A stretch of DNA of 64,000 nucleotides from Apostichopus japonicus (lineage: Eukaryota; Echinodermata; Holothuroidea; Aspidochirotida; Stichopodidae): NCBI RefSeq assembly GCF_037975245.1, contig NC_092563.1, forward strand, positions 28,361,960-28,425,959, written 5' to 3'. This document shows, in pieces, positions 48,079 to 62,100 of this stretch (position 1 is the stretch's first letter; the number at the start of each line of letters is the position of its first letter). The translations under genes were made by a program, and so were the position numbers. The notes beneath the pieces are model-generated. The model was not told the origin of the DNA and did no database searches. It saw nothing but the letters and a program-made list of their open reading frames with translations.

Positions 48079-49353
48079 TAATAATAACAATAATAGTGTG
48101 TTATTGTTGATAAAGGAGAAACGTGGGGTTAAACAGAAATGCTATAAATAACTCCAAAAAAAATAGCTTGATTTCAAAATGATTTAGAAATGGACAAAAT
48201 TATTTAAATAATCTCTTAATAATATTTCCTGTACTCTAAAGGTGCTCAATTTGATCTTTTGTGATGCGCTTACAGTATGAAGAACGCAGGGTTTATCCTT
48301 AAGTTGTTTTTTTACGTTTAAACTGAGGATAACTTTCATGCAAACTTAAGTAAGTAAGTAGTTCTGTAAATTGCTGTCAAATTTGATTACAACAAATGGG
48401 TTATTTGGATTAAAAAAAAAATTGACCCAGTGACCACTGAATGCAGCATGCTGCAAGCATGCTAAATCTACAGTTAAAACAAGTTACATTTTCATGTTGC
48501 CTTTAGAAATGTCTTCAAAATATCCACATTTCAACAATTTCTCTGAGTGTTTATGCTCTCCAAGGCTTAGATATATTCAGGTAAAACTGTGTCATTCATA
48601 TCGTCACATATTGAGCTGTTTTAACTGAGGTGGTATATAAATCAGCCTTTTTGACGTCCATTATAGAACGTTGGAATTCTTTGTGATGTAATGTAGAACC
48701 AGTATTACCATTGATCACATATGATGTGTTTGAGCTGTACATCTGGAACCAGCCTTGTCCATGTTGCAGAGGTGCTTGTAACAACTTTATGTCTGTGTCC
48801 GAAATGGAACTTGTGAGTTTTTGTAGTAAAGAAAAAACTAACCAAGGGAAATGTGATAGGGAAATTATGATCAAAATTTGAAAAGGGGAACAAGTTTTGG
48901 CTAAGAGGGGTTTCAAACCAGCGACCTCAAGCATCCCCCAACAAAATACACCCCAGGACTTGACCCGGTATGTAGTCAGGCAAGAAACTGTTAACTTTCT
49001 CTGAAACAAGACTTTTTTTTCAGGTAAAACTGACCAATATGTTGGGGTTTGTAATTGACCTCTGAGGTCAAGTGAGATACTCGGGTGCTATAAGCAGTGT
49101 TGTTGCAAAGTGAGCTTGTTGCAAAGTTGTTACAAAAATTGGCAGAATTCCAATAAGGTGCCTAAAATCAGTCATGGGATTTTTTTTTTTATTGCTTGTT
49201 AGAGAAAGCATTAATGGTAATGCTACTAGGCAAGTGAAGGGAGAGGGGTGGGGTGGTTAGGGTTATTAGCTGCTGAAAGTTATCTTTTTTGCAGTATTGA
49301 AAGATATATTTTAATCATTAGGCTTTAAAAGCTACTGATTGTTCATAATTCAT

Positions 49354-49359
49354 AATAAA
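49354..49359 (+). terminator. candidate polyadenylation signal for FAM210A
   Basis: AATAAA followed by GTTGTGCAATGT, a GT-rich downstream element, about 600 bp before the next gene's promoter. Confidence 0.4.
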
Positions 49360-49939
49360 GTTGTGCAATGTACAGTAAAATCGTATTTGTCATCAATTGA
49401 TTTTGTGCCATTGTATATTTGATTAAATATTTATATGGACAGACCTTTTACAAGTGGGCAGCATACATAAATTTTATTCATTGACATAGCCACAGGTAGC
49501 TTTTCTCTGAAAATATTTGCTACCAGCATAAACTTCCAGTGGTCAAACAATTTGAAAAAGCATTGCTGCATGAAACCCCAGATGTTCTTGTGTCAACCCT
49601 ATCACTCTTCATCCCTACAATTCAATTGACCTCCCCATCACCTTTCTCATATCTTCATTCCCTCCCCTGGGATCTTTCACCCCCTTAACCTTCCCCACCA
49701 CCCAATCTCTATCCCACCACATTCTTCTCCCTCCACATGTAGTGCCATAAAATTACAGCTATAAGAATTGAGTACAAACATGCACTTACATAAACATCAG
49801 CTCTGTTTTCCTACGGGCATGTTTTATTTATTTATATTTATTTTTCTATTCTGTGGAAAGGAGAGCAAAGCACTGTCAAAAGGATAAAGAAAACCCGAGC
49901 CATATATGGCTCTGGGTGTAAAAAGGACATCTAAATCGT

Positions 49940-49952
49940 ATGGCGGCGCCAT
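49940..49952. promoter_or_regulatory. palindromic ATGGCGGCGCCAT motif in the GMPR promoter
   Basis: 13 bp with two inverted GCCAT cores, resembling paired YY1-type sites, 155 bp before the GMPR start codon. The sequence around it (49890-50050) is the most CpG-rich in this part of the window. Binding is inference. Confidence 0.35.
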
Positions 49953-50106
49953 TTCACAAACAACACATCGTTTATTAGAGCTTGCCAGACGGTCCTTGGA
50001 ATGCGGGAATGGCGCGAATATTTTTGTGACTCCGCGCGAAATTTAATAAGGTTACCAGCTGGTAAGGAGAAACACTGTTTCGACGGTTACACATTTGTCG
50101 GAGAAA

Positions 50107-53100
50107 ATGCCTCGAATTGACAACGACGTGAAATTGGACTTTAAAGATGTCCTACTGAGACCAAAAAGAAGTACCTTGAAGAGCCGATCGGAGGTTCACA
50201 CCACACTAAGAGTAGAACACCATATTAAACTTTGTGTGAATGTGATACAGCTTGTTGAAGCGTGTTCTTGCAGTGGAATATTGTTGTGGCACTACTTCTA
50301 GTACTTGTACTGTAGTAGTAGTAGTAGTGGAAATTGGTGTAATACTGGAAGCTCGCACAAGCAGTTTTGCACATTACACATTCACATGTATACTATAGGC
50401 CTACTGGGCCTAGGCTAATATTAGTTTGTCCAGTATTGGTTTAACTCAGCCACATTTTATTTACACCCTTAAGAAGTAACATATATAGTTGCAGATAGTG
50501 AATCATAAACAGGAGATGCAAAGGCTAGTTGTCTACAATTAAGAGGCCTAGGCCTATATCTTAGTCTAACTTTAGACTTAAGTGTCCCATAACTTAAGAC
50601 AAAGTTGTGATGTGTAGGCCCTCATTAAATTAGCATGGCCTAGGCCCTAAGTTTGACCTATAGGCCTACCATAGCCAAAGGACAACATACCATGGCGAAC
50701 CAGAACTATCCTAATATTACTAGCAGAAGTTTAATTAAGATTTATACAGTATGTATATAGCTCTGCAGTGTCTTACACAAGTTACAAATAGTACCAGATG
50801 TTTCTAACCCATTTCAGAATTGCTCAAACGCACCACTGTTGCACGTATACGTACTCTGTCAGTGTTACATTAGGTCCAAACATTTTTAGTCAAAAGATGC
50901 TAGGACTTGAGAATCTTAAGGAAGTTTAGGCTAGTCTAAGTGACGTTGAGAAAGGAGTTAAAAGCTTAAAATGATCAAGTACACATTTGGCGGTAACGAT
51001 ACTACAATGGTAATTGCATGCGGGCCTTATCAGTTGACAGAAACAGTAGTGGTGTCAAATTACGCTGCAACACACATATTTGCCTAACCTAACCAGTGAG
51101 GATACAGTGCCTCTTACTACTAGGATGGGTTTCATTATTTGGGGTGTCTTAATTGGCATTGTTTCATATGATTTTTGTTCTCAAATTCCTTGAGCTGAAA
51201 CTGTAACAGTGTAAGTTAGTTAGGCCTATTTGCAAATTAATAACCACCTAGCCAACAGGTTCATCATCTTGCCCACTTAAGTCATTTATATGTGTTTTCT
51301 AGCTATCCCAAAGTTACCAAAATTTGTTATTAAAACGAATAACTGATTTGTTCTTCCGCCACAAATGGCTTTGATCAATAGGCTACTGGGTATATCGTAA
51401 TTGGACTAGTTATAGATGAACTACCTCAGTTTGTGATGCCCATGATGTTAGTTTAAGAACTGCTTACTGCACTCCTTGTTTCTTCATCATCCATCCACTA
51501 ACACTGAACCATTCAGTATCAATAATTAGCAGACTACCATTACTTCGCGAGTGCATCATTTGCCTGTAGTGATCTTGCTGTGTTGTATTTTTGTTGTGGT
51601 TTTATAAAAAAGGAAACTAGCCCTGCCTATTTTGCAAATCATGTTATTCATCAACATTTTGAAAATGTGAATCTAGTATAGTGTTGAGTCAGTATAAATA
51701 ATTTGTACTGCAGCATTGGACTGCTTAATGTTTCACACAAAGTGTGCATCTGTTACCACTACTACAATAAACTTCAAGTACTGCAGCAGTGGACTGCTTA
51801 ATCTGCTTATTGGCTCCAATTATAGCACGCTAAAGCTAAGAAAGTTTTGTGATTATGTAATAGACCTGCCACAGTTGTAAATCGACCTCAGGCTCAACAA
51901 TTAGCCTGCATAGCTTCTTAACACCATTAGGCCCTTTGTGTAAACACTGTGGAAATATGTCCATGTCTACAGTGTAGTTAATCATAGTGTTCACACGAAC
52001 CTCATACAAGGAAAAATATGGCAGGCTGTGCAGACTAATTGGTAAAAAGAGGTCATTTTACGACCAAGGCAGGTCGATTACATAATCTCAAGAAACTTCT
52101 CCATGATAGCGTGATATAGTAGGGATATATACAGCAGACCTTTCATCTTCACACAAAGTGTATAGGGTGTTCTTACTCTTCAGTAATACTTTGTAAAGCT
52201 ATTGTCATTTTGCCAATCTTTTATTTTTTCAATTTCATATTAAATTTAATCTAAGAAGTAATATATCTTTGAATTTGTTGTTTGTGTTCTGTATTTCCTG
52301 CATATTTTATCACACCTTCTAAGTAAAAGCGTGGGAAAATTTATCTGGTATGGCACGGTCGAAATTCTACTATCGAGCAATTATTTATAGTGCAGTTTTT
52401 GTATGGAGAAACCAAAATATTTTATAAGAGAAAAATAGTCAAAGTCTTCAAAACTGCTAGGCAGAACTTGTATACATACTAAATTTTGTTCTTTCATACA
52501 GACATCTGTCCTACATTTTTGATCTGCAAACTTCTTTTAACATTCAAAAGACTATTGTTCTTTAGGTTAACGGGCGCTGAACAATTTAGCAGTTTGACCA
52601 ATTCTGGTATAATGCCTAGATGTAGTACCAACAACCAAATAAATTTTACCCTTGTTGTTATTTCTTTTGATTCTCTCCCTGACATATTATAATTATATGC
52701 ACTCATCCCTAGAGTAATACACAGACTTACGGCTTGAGAACGTTCGCATCCAGTGCACCGTGCCTGTGGAACTCGCTTCCAGAACATGTAAAAATGTGCA
52801 ATACTGTGAACGGTTTCAAATCAGCTCTCAAAACGTATCTTTTCCCCAAAGCATATATGTTATAATTGTTATTATTATGTTAAGCGCTACGAGAATTATT
52901 TCATAGTTTGTTTGGCGATATGTAAAAATTATGTATTATTATAATTATTATAAAGCAAATCTTGAATTTTGGAATTTTTGCTGCATACTTGTTTAACAAG
53001 GATATTGACTGGTGGAACAGATTTGCAATGTTATGAGAGTAGGGTTGAATAGTATCAATCAATCAATATTAATGTAAAGAGCAAGCTCTTAAAGGAAGGA

Positions 53101-56100
53101 AAAATCTTGTGTGTCTTCTAAAAAGTACTGGTATAAATTTTTGCAAGGAATCACCTGCCGTTTGGCTAACCGCATTGAGTTATTGGTAGTTAATTATCTG
53201 TTTTGATTCGAAGTCTGACCAGACACTTCTTTATGTTATACTAATAATTACTTACATGTATGCAAATTGCAGCAAACAATTAGTGTTCCAAGTATTACTT
53301 CAGAGGAACCTTACTAGTCATTCTAACAACATTAGTTTGATATTTTGTAGCAAGAATGGTACCAAATGTTTACCAAAAAACTCAGAATAGACTTTATTTA
53401 TATCTTGTTTGGTTGTTCAAGAGAACAGCTAGTTTCAACCTTAAATGAAATTGGTTCCACATTTTAGTTTCTGTGAAATGTGGGTATATATCCTACGGAA
53501 GCGTAGAAGGGACATTGCATTGACGAGTTACCAACTTGACAAAATGACAATTATCTGCAAATTGACGAGTTGACGAGATGGTAATGTGACAAAATTCAGA
53601 AAATTGCCGTTTTGACGACATAACAGATCTCGTCCATGCATCAATTTTCTGCAAATTGACGACTTGCACACTTACTACCATCTCGACAAAACGACAAAAT
53701 TCAGAAAATTGACGTTTTGACGAGATAACGGATCTCGTCAATGCATCAATTTTCTGCAAATTGACGACTTGCACACTTACTACCATCTCGACAAGACGAC
53801 AAAATTCAGAAAATTGACGTTTTGACGAGATAACGGATCTCGTCAATGCATCAATTTTCTGCAAATTGACGACTTGCACACTTACTACCATCTCGACAAG
53901 ACGACAAAATTCAGAAAATTGACGTTTTGACGAGATAACAGATCTCGTCAATGCAACAATTTTCTGCAAATTGACGAGTTGCACACTTACTACCATCTCG
54001 ACAAAACGACAAAATTCAGAAAATTGACGAGTTGCACACTTACTACCATCTCGACAAGATGACAAAATTCAGAAAATTGACATTTTGACGAGATAACGGA
54101 TCTCGTCAATGCATCAATTTTTTGCAAATTGATGACTTGCACACTTACTACCATCTTGACAAGACGACAAAAATCAGAAAATTGACGTTTTGACGAGATA
54201 TCGGATCTCGTCAATGCATCAGTTTTCTGCAAATTGACGAGTTGCACACTTACTACCATGCAGCAATTTTCTGAATTTTGTCACGTTACCATCTCGTCAA
54301 CTCGTCAATTTGCAGATAATTGTCGTTTTGTCAAGTTGGTAACTCGTCAATGCAATGTCCCTTCTACGCTTCCGTAATATCCTGTGTGAAGAATTCACAC
54401 TGTTCAACTTCTGTCTCTTTATCCCAAAACTTGTTGAAATGATTAATTTTTAGAAGGAAGTTATTCCGAGAATCCCAATTGATGTTAATTGTATGATCAT
54501 GTGAAAAGAAAAAAACACATTTGAACACAATCATATTTTGTCAGTTACCACTCTAAATTTCCACGTCTATTATAAAGGCAAAAATTTGTCATTGAATTTA
54601 ATTTCAGAGAGTTTAAATTTTGTAAATTTCTTTCTTTCCTCCACTGGTTGATATCCGATATGATGGCGATTTCGATCTTAAAGTTGGAAGTTTAAATTTG
54701 GTTGGTTATTTTATTCACCAACAGGAGCCTGCAAACTTGGAGATTTTAGTAGATCTATGCATCAAAAGTACTACATGTGTGTAATTAAAAGAGTTTGCAT
54801 TTTTGAAAAGTGGGACTGGATATTTTAATTTTTCACACAGTGAGCTACACTAGAGCAAATTATGTTTAAGCTTAAAAAAAAAGAGCTAACTATTTTAACA
54901 ACAATGGCCTTCCTTGCATGCCAAACACTGTTGCCACACACTGGCTCAGTAGGCCTGTAGTGATATTAGTTGTTAGAATCATAATGGCTCTAGATAAGCA
55001 GCACAGTGATGATAATTGGAGAAAACATATGTCTGATGTTTATTTGACCTACTTACTTGCTCTCTGAGGCTTAAAGGGAAAGGTCACCCAGTTTGCTTTG
55101 ATTTCAACTTCTCAATTTTATAGTCTCATTTAATCTGATGGAAGTTGATAATATTTTACCATTTGCCAGGTGACATAATTGAAGTTAGTAAAAAAGCATA
55201 GTCAACGTTAAGCCTAAGTCTACATGTTTGTTGTGTCTAGCTTTTGTCTTTTTATGAAGGTTACATGTTTGGTTTTTTGCAATGGATGCAAATAATTTGT
55301 ACATGGCATTGCAAACTATAATGAGCATTGCTGTTGTAAATTATGGAATTTAAAAGCACTGGCAGTTTTGCTAGCAGCCTGCTAAACAATCACCCTGACA
55401 ATCAATATTGTAAATCATTGTTCATACTCACTGAACTAAATGAATAGGTGATGACAGGATAGCCTGTGATTTGAAATGTTGCCAAGTGCATTGTTTACTT
55501 CAAGCAAAGATGATATATTAATTCTGTCTTTATTGATTTAATATGACAATCAATAAAGATTGATCAGGCTAAGTTATAAACCTTTCAGACGCATCTTAAA
55601 GTAACCTTTCATTTTTTTCCTCCTGTTCTCTCTAGGTTGACCTGAAACGATCGTTTATGTTTCGTAACTCTCAGCAGAAATATGAGGGCATTCCCGTTGT
55701 GGCTGCGAACATGGATACGGTCGGCACATTTCAAATGGCTAAATCACTAGCAAAGGTATGGAACAGTCATTTTCATCCCCACTGAATGTTTTCTTGAAAG
55801 AAATCATTTGAAAAGTAGTTATGTAACGGTTCACTCAGATATATTACATGTAACGATTTTATCTCTTTACACATAGCCCTGATGGAATTTAATTAACCTA
55901 TATATGAGTTGCCTTAAAGGCTTTGAAGACTCGCCCCAAACCGGGTGTGGCCATCTTGAAAAAGCTACCTTTCCGTTGCTTGCAAATTAAGTTTTTCTCT
56001 TGTCGCTACAAAATGCAGACAGTAATGAAACGTGATCTTTAGCTGGACCTGAGATGTCCATCGCTGTATTGTTATACACTGTGCTGCTGGTATTGACCGC

Positions 56101-59100
56101 AGCTGTATGTACTGACTGTACACTAGTTTCTAATTACCGATGGTAGCAAGCTGTGTGTGTATTTTCTGGGATCGATGGTGGTGTATATCACTTCTGTTAC
56201 ACCTCATTCGAAACTAGGTCAGATTACCAGCATGAGACGTTTCTTTGTGCGCGAGTCTTCACGCCCTTTAAGTCTGGTGTGACTACATACCAGTGTCTGC
56301 AGATTAATCTGCTTTCCTTGTGTCTTAATATGAAGGTAAATTAAAAGTAATTACTTTTGCCAGCCTAGTGTTACACTTTATGGTTGAAGGCATTCAGTTT
56401 TACTTCTGTACAAACTGGATGCTGTATTTATACAGTTACAGCCACTGTAAAAAGGTGACCATACCTCTTCCAGGCAGTCCGGGGACATGAGATTGTTGAC
56501 ATGAAGTGTTACTTACTTACACCAGCAGTTTATTGAAAGCAAGCGATGGGATTTTAAGTGCCTAGCTGTCAGTGTGTTGGTGTTTTCTATGTTTCAAGGT
56601 TGCTATGGAATACCATGTTTTAGAACACTTCATTCACAAACAAGTATTTTTGTGTAAGATTAAATCCATTTCCAACTTTGCACAAAATTCAAAAAAGATG
56701 TTTTCCAAGGCTACGAAATTATTTCAATGATCTGGGTTGCTTTGATCAGTGATTCGTTAATGAACTTTTTGTTTGTGGTTGTAAACAGTCACAGTGTACC
56801 TTCGCACTGTTCCACAACATCTAGGTAAAATTGAAATATTTCAGGGATTGTTCACAAATTTGGGGATATTCCCTGAACGGTACAAAAAATCTGGACACAC
56901 TTTAATATCTTTAATATCAGAAGGGAACTATGAAATCCAGGGACTGTTTTTTTCAAATCGCAGAACCGACATCTGGTCACCTTACAGGCTTTAACTAAAA
57001 TCTGTAAAACTGCACTCATACAAGATTTGGCAAATATTGTTGTCAGTAGCTACAGTATGTACCTCGACCCAAAGTGAAAAAGGATCATAATATTGCTCAA
57101 AGAATTTTTCTGTGAATTTTTCTGTCAGATATCAGGGAAATCCTTATTTAGTTGGTCTGATAAATTTATTTGAACTTGAATTCAGCCTCTCCTGTCTCCT
57201 TCACCTTGGCTTAATGTCAAAATTGTCAATGATTAAACATTGCTTGAAGTTTGCATACATCTTTGTAAGTGTAGGCCTGTATCTGTCTACTGTACTTACT
57301 GATTTTTGTTACATGCCATGAGCTCTTAATGGCTCTGATAGTCAGATTTCATGGACCATTAATTGTTAATGCCCTGTGACCTTCGAAATTTCACGAAGGT
57401 ATTCTGAGAACCTTACTGGTTAACGTAATTGTCACTAGAATATATGTTTTGTTTTGTTTTTCTTTCTTTATGATTTTTTCTACTTGTTTCCACTGATCCA
57501 TGAGACAAATTGGAAAGGTTATGCTTATATGAACTATATTCTCACAAGGTTGTCAACAAATTATTTGCACTCTTAATTTTAAAGAAGAGAACTTGTTTGT
57601 CACAGGTCACTAACGTTAAGATATTTAAATATACTCTAGCCGTGTGATACAGAACAAGTGTATGAAAAACACTGCTGTGTATAGATGTGTAACAATACAC
57701 TATGTAGTGTGATATGTAGTATAATATGCCAATGAAATATACTATGTAGTGTGATATGTAGTATAATATGCCAATGAAATATACTATGTAGTGTGATATG
57801 TAGTATAATATGCCAATGAAATATACTATGTAGTGTGATATGTAGTATAATATGCCAATGAAATATACTATGTAGTGTGATATGTAGTATAATATGCCAA
57901 TGAAATATACTATGTAGTGTGATAAGTAGTACAAACCAATGAAATATACTATGTAGTGTGATATGTAGTACAAACCAATGAAATATACTATGTAGTGTGA
58001 TATATAGTACAAACCAATGACATATACTATGTAGTGTGATATGCAGTACAAACCAATGAAATATACTATGTAGTATGATATGTAGTACAAACCAATGAAA
58101 TATACTATGTAGTGTGATATGTAGTACAAACCAATGACATATACTATGTAGTGTGTGATATGTAGTACAAACCAATGAAATATACTATGTAGTGTGATAT
58201 GTAGTACAAACCAATGAAATATACTATGTAGTGTGATATGTAGTACAAACCAATGAAATATACTATGTAGTGTGATATATAGTACAAACCAATGACATAT
58301 ACTATGTAGTGTGATATGCAGTACAAACCAATGAAATATACTATGTAGTATGATATGTAGTACAAACCAATGAAATATACTATGTAGTGTGATATGTAGT
58401 ACAAACCAATGACATATACTATGTAGTGTGTGATATGTAGTACAAACCAATGAAATATATATACTATGCAGTGTGATATGTAGTACAAACCAATGAAATA
58501 TACTATGTAGTGTGATATGTAGTACAAACCAATGAAATATATATACTATGCAGTGTGATATGTAGTACAAACCAATGAAATATACTATGTAGTGTGATAT
58601 GTAGTACAAACCAATGAAATATATATACTATGCAGTGTGATATGTAGTACAAACCAATGAAATATACTATGTAGTGTGATATGTAGTACAAACCAATGAA
58701 ATATATATACTATGCAGTGTGATATATAGTACAAGTCTATGAAATATACTATAGAACATGTGTATGAAAAACACACTACCATGTTATATAGTAGATCTAT
58801 GTATACAAATACAGTATCCAGTGTGATTTAGTACAGTGGAGACATATCTGAAATTTCATTATTTACCAATAGCAACAGAAAGTATTCCAAACTGTGGTAG
58901 CAAATCTCCCAATTAGGTTTTTCACAAAATTGAAGCCAAATGATGATGTAAATTTGCAAAGCTAAATTTCCAAATCATTACTTTAATGGTAACTTCCTTA
59001 ATGTGCTAGCTTTTATACGTACATCTGCTAAGAGTGACTGTTATTTGCCAAATGTTTAAAAATTCAAAAATATCACTACATTATGCTTTCTAGAACTTTG

Positions 59101-62100
59101 TTATTTGGTCTTGTTATATTTGCGTTAAAACAATTGATAGTAAATTAACTGAATTATAGATCCACACCTTGAGCACTCTTCCGGGTGGATATGCTCTCGT
59201 TATAAATCACCATTATGATTATTATTATTATCATGCAAACTTGTGCATTCCGGACGTATTCCACTTTTTTAAGCAGAGTACTTGGTAATATTCCCTGGTA
59301 TGCCACCACTTTTTCATTAATTACTGCCATGGAAATTTCCCAAATTTATCCAAATATAAAAAGTGTAGATGCATGTGGTAAAATATTATTGCAAAGATTA
59401 GATATGGAAAATTAGTAGAAAATGATTGAACAATGAGTAAACTTTGCCAGTGCGTCGTAGCTGTACCCACCATTCTACTGTATATACTTGTACAGTATAT
59501 ATATGAAATACACTATTCCATGTGGTAATATTTTACATGTGTATGAAATACACCAATCTGTGGTAATCTTTTACATGTGTATGAAATGCACTATTCTGTG
59601 TGGTAATATATTACATGAACTACTGTACAGTATTCCATGTGGTAATATATAACATGTGTATGAAATACACTATTCCATGTGGTAATATTTTACATGTGTA
59701 TGAAATACACCACTCTGTGGTAATCTTTTACATGTGTATGAAATACACTATTCTGCGTGGTAATATATTACATGTATATGAAATAACACTATTCTGTGTA
59801 GTAATATATTACATGTGTATGAAATACACTATTCTGTGGTAATATTTTACATGTGTATGAAATACACTATTCTGTGTGGTAATATTTTACATGTGTATCA
59901 AATACAATTTACTGTGTGGTAATATTATACATGTATATGAAATGCACTATTCTGCGTGGTAATATAATAATTTATACAACACGTAATTGTATTCTGGTCA
60001 TTTGATTGGTCAATTGCTCGTTGATTGCATGCAAAATCCGCTCTATTGCACTCTATGAAATAGAACCATGGGTTATACTTTTTTGGTAGCACTTTTTTCA
60101 ATGGTAAGAGAGCAGAGAAACCTGTCTGTTCAAAACAATCTATTGCATGAGTGCATTCTGTATTTTACCTATCTTAATATAATATGTCGTATAAAACAAA
60201 TAATGAATGGTTTCCATTCGTGCAATAGTGCAAATATTTCATTCGTTGAAAGATGTAATTTGTTCCATTCAACTCGGCTGCGTCTCGTTGAATGGAACAT
60301 TCCATCTTTCAACTCATGAAATATTTGCACTATTGCACTCATAACCATTCATTATTTGTATAATATTACATGTATATGAAATAACACTATTCTGTGTAGT
60401 AATATTTTACATGTGTATGAAATACACTATTCTGTGTGGTAATATATTACATGTATATCAAATACACTTTTCTGTGTGGTAATATTGTACATGTGTATGA
60501 AATACACTATTCCATGTGGTAATATTTTACATGTATATGAAATACACTATTCTGTGTAGTTATATATTACATGTGTATGAAATACACTATTCCATGTGGT
60601 CATATTTTACATGTATGTATGAAATACACCATGCAGTGGGGTATAGTACAGTATATGGCAATTAATCTGGCAATCCGTATGTGAACACAGTACTTTATTG
60701 AGTACAGTGCATTAAGATGCATTGTATTGTGCTTGGACCAGCTTAGGCACAAATTGTACATAGTCTTAGACTACATATTCACTACACATTACACAATTTA
60801 TATCAAAATTCATGATCATAATAGATAGTAATTAACACAACTAATTAAGACCAACTTGAGGTCTTCTAGTGAAACCATACAACTGAATGTCTTGTCAAGA
60901 CAGTGAAGCCACACAGGACATAGTTTTGTAGAATAACATGAAAATGGATAAACAATTTGGCAACTTAAGTAATTTATTAACGAGTCTGTAGATTCTACAA
61001 ACTTCAATCAAAACTTGGAAGCCCCCCCCCCCGACCCCAACAGATCATGTGCGAATCAAAATCTCACTGTTTTGTTTGTGACCATTAGGCCTAGGACTAC
61101 TTTCACTTTCGTGGCTAGCCTGTGTTTGGTCCCTTCTCTTGCATAGTATCTTTCTTTCGGTCCTACCGTTGTAGCTTGCAAAATTGCGTCATTTCCTTCA
61201 TTACAATGAATGAACAGGTGTTTTCAGATATTTCCTCTGTGAAATTGGGTCATATAAGTGGACGATATGAGTATATATAAGTTGCATTTGTGTAATGAAC
61301 ATGCTGATATGGGCTGTCGCAGTGATTTTACGGTAAAAATTTTACGCCATGAGGGCAACAGAAGATAAAAATTTCTTGCGATTGCGACAGCTTTTTTCCA
61401 TTAAACCCACCTGGTCAGAATAAGAAAGATTGAATCTGCTTCGGAAGTTTGTTTTCTGAAATTCATCAGCAAACAGGTATTGAGACTTTTAAAGGTGGAA
61501 GACATTAATGGAGGGTGTGTCTTGCTCTGAACTGTCGCCGTATTCCTGAGACGTAGTCTGAACACTAGTTATATATCTCTGAGTTTTTAATAATTGTTTG
61601 CAATTATCAATAATCTTTTGTTAAACATATCTTGATCATTGAATTTGCTATTTTTCAGTATAATAACTTCATGTTTTGGCTTTTGATATATGTTACTTCA
61701 ATTTATCATCGGGTTGCTCTCACTGTAAGTGCATTTAGGGCTGTCGTGGTTTCTGATAAATGTCAGGTTGCATTCAATGAGTATTCCTCCTGTTCTCTCT
61801 ACAGCACTGTCTTTTCACATGCATCCATAAGCATTATTCTACAGAAGCGTGGAGAGAATTTGCTGACAATAATCCAGATATAGTCTCGGTGAGTAAATGC
61901 TTTAGTCTCGGTTAGTAAGTGCTGTAGTCATGGTGAGTGAAAGGAGGCTGTTAAATGGTATTCTGCTTCAGACGTCACAAAACACACTTCAAGAAAATGA
62001 TGGGGAATTAATGCGCTCTTACTGTTTACTTCATGACTTCTCACTTTGTTAAAGTGGGCTCGATTTCTTTCATGCAGACGTGATCAAATGTGCCGCTGTG

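Larger units (their letters stand above)
47731..49375 (+). other. possible spliced 3' exon (UTR) of FAM210A
   Basis: A strong donor GTGAGTAA lies at 46840, four codon positions before the unspliced stop. A good acceptor TTTTATTTCAG ends at 47730. Splicing would join T to AG and create a TAG stop across the junction, leaving 47731 onward as 3' UTR, with AATAAA at 49354-49359. The unspliced alternative ends in CE-stop, with AATAAA at 47105-47110. Confidence 0.45.
50194..55635 (+). other. GMPR intron 1
   Basis: 5.4 kb. It holds a TTAA-type MITE (51802-52141), a LINE 3' fragment (52729-52990) and the second 6 bp-TSD TIR element (53494-54376). The 3' end is TTCCTCCTGTTCTCTCTAG. Confidence 0.85.
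55756..61804 (+). other. GMPR intron 2
   Basis: 6 kb. It contains two minisatellite regions (57690-58735 and 59500-60640) and a palindromic insertion. The 3' splice site is TCCTGTTCTCTCTACAG at 61804. There is a C-run at 61021-61032. Confidence 0.85.

Noticed and set aside
50095-50106. GMPR start upstream at TTG 50095
   Set aside because: Not an ATG; the ATG at 50107 gives exactly the conserved family N-terminus MPRID.
53494-54376. CRISPR-like array
   Set aside because: Units are contiguous tandem repeats of 105 bp without unique spacers, in an animal genome, bounded by TIRs and a target duplication.
57542-58609. 355-codon minus-strand frame rich in [13 protein letters not shown]
   Set aside because: It is a translation of the 39-42 bp minisatellite, whose unit length is a multiple of three. 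No family, and the frame exists only because of the repeat.
61632-61883. 83-codon plus-strand frame
   Set aside because: Wrong frame over GMPR exon 3; the conserved HKHYS and NNPDIVS frame from 61805 is the real one.
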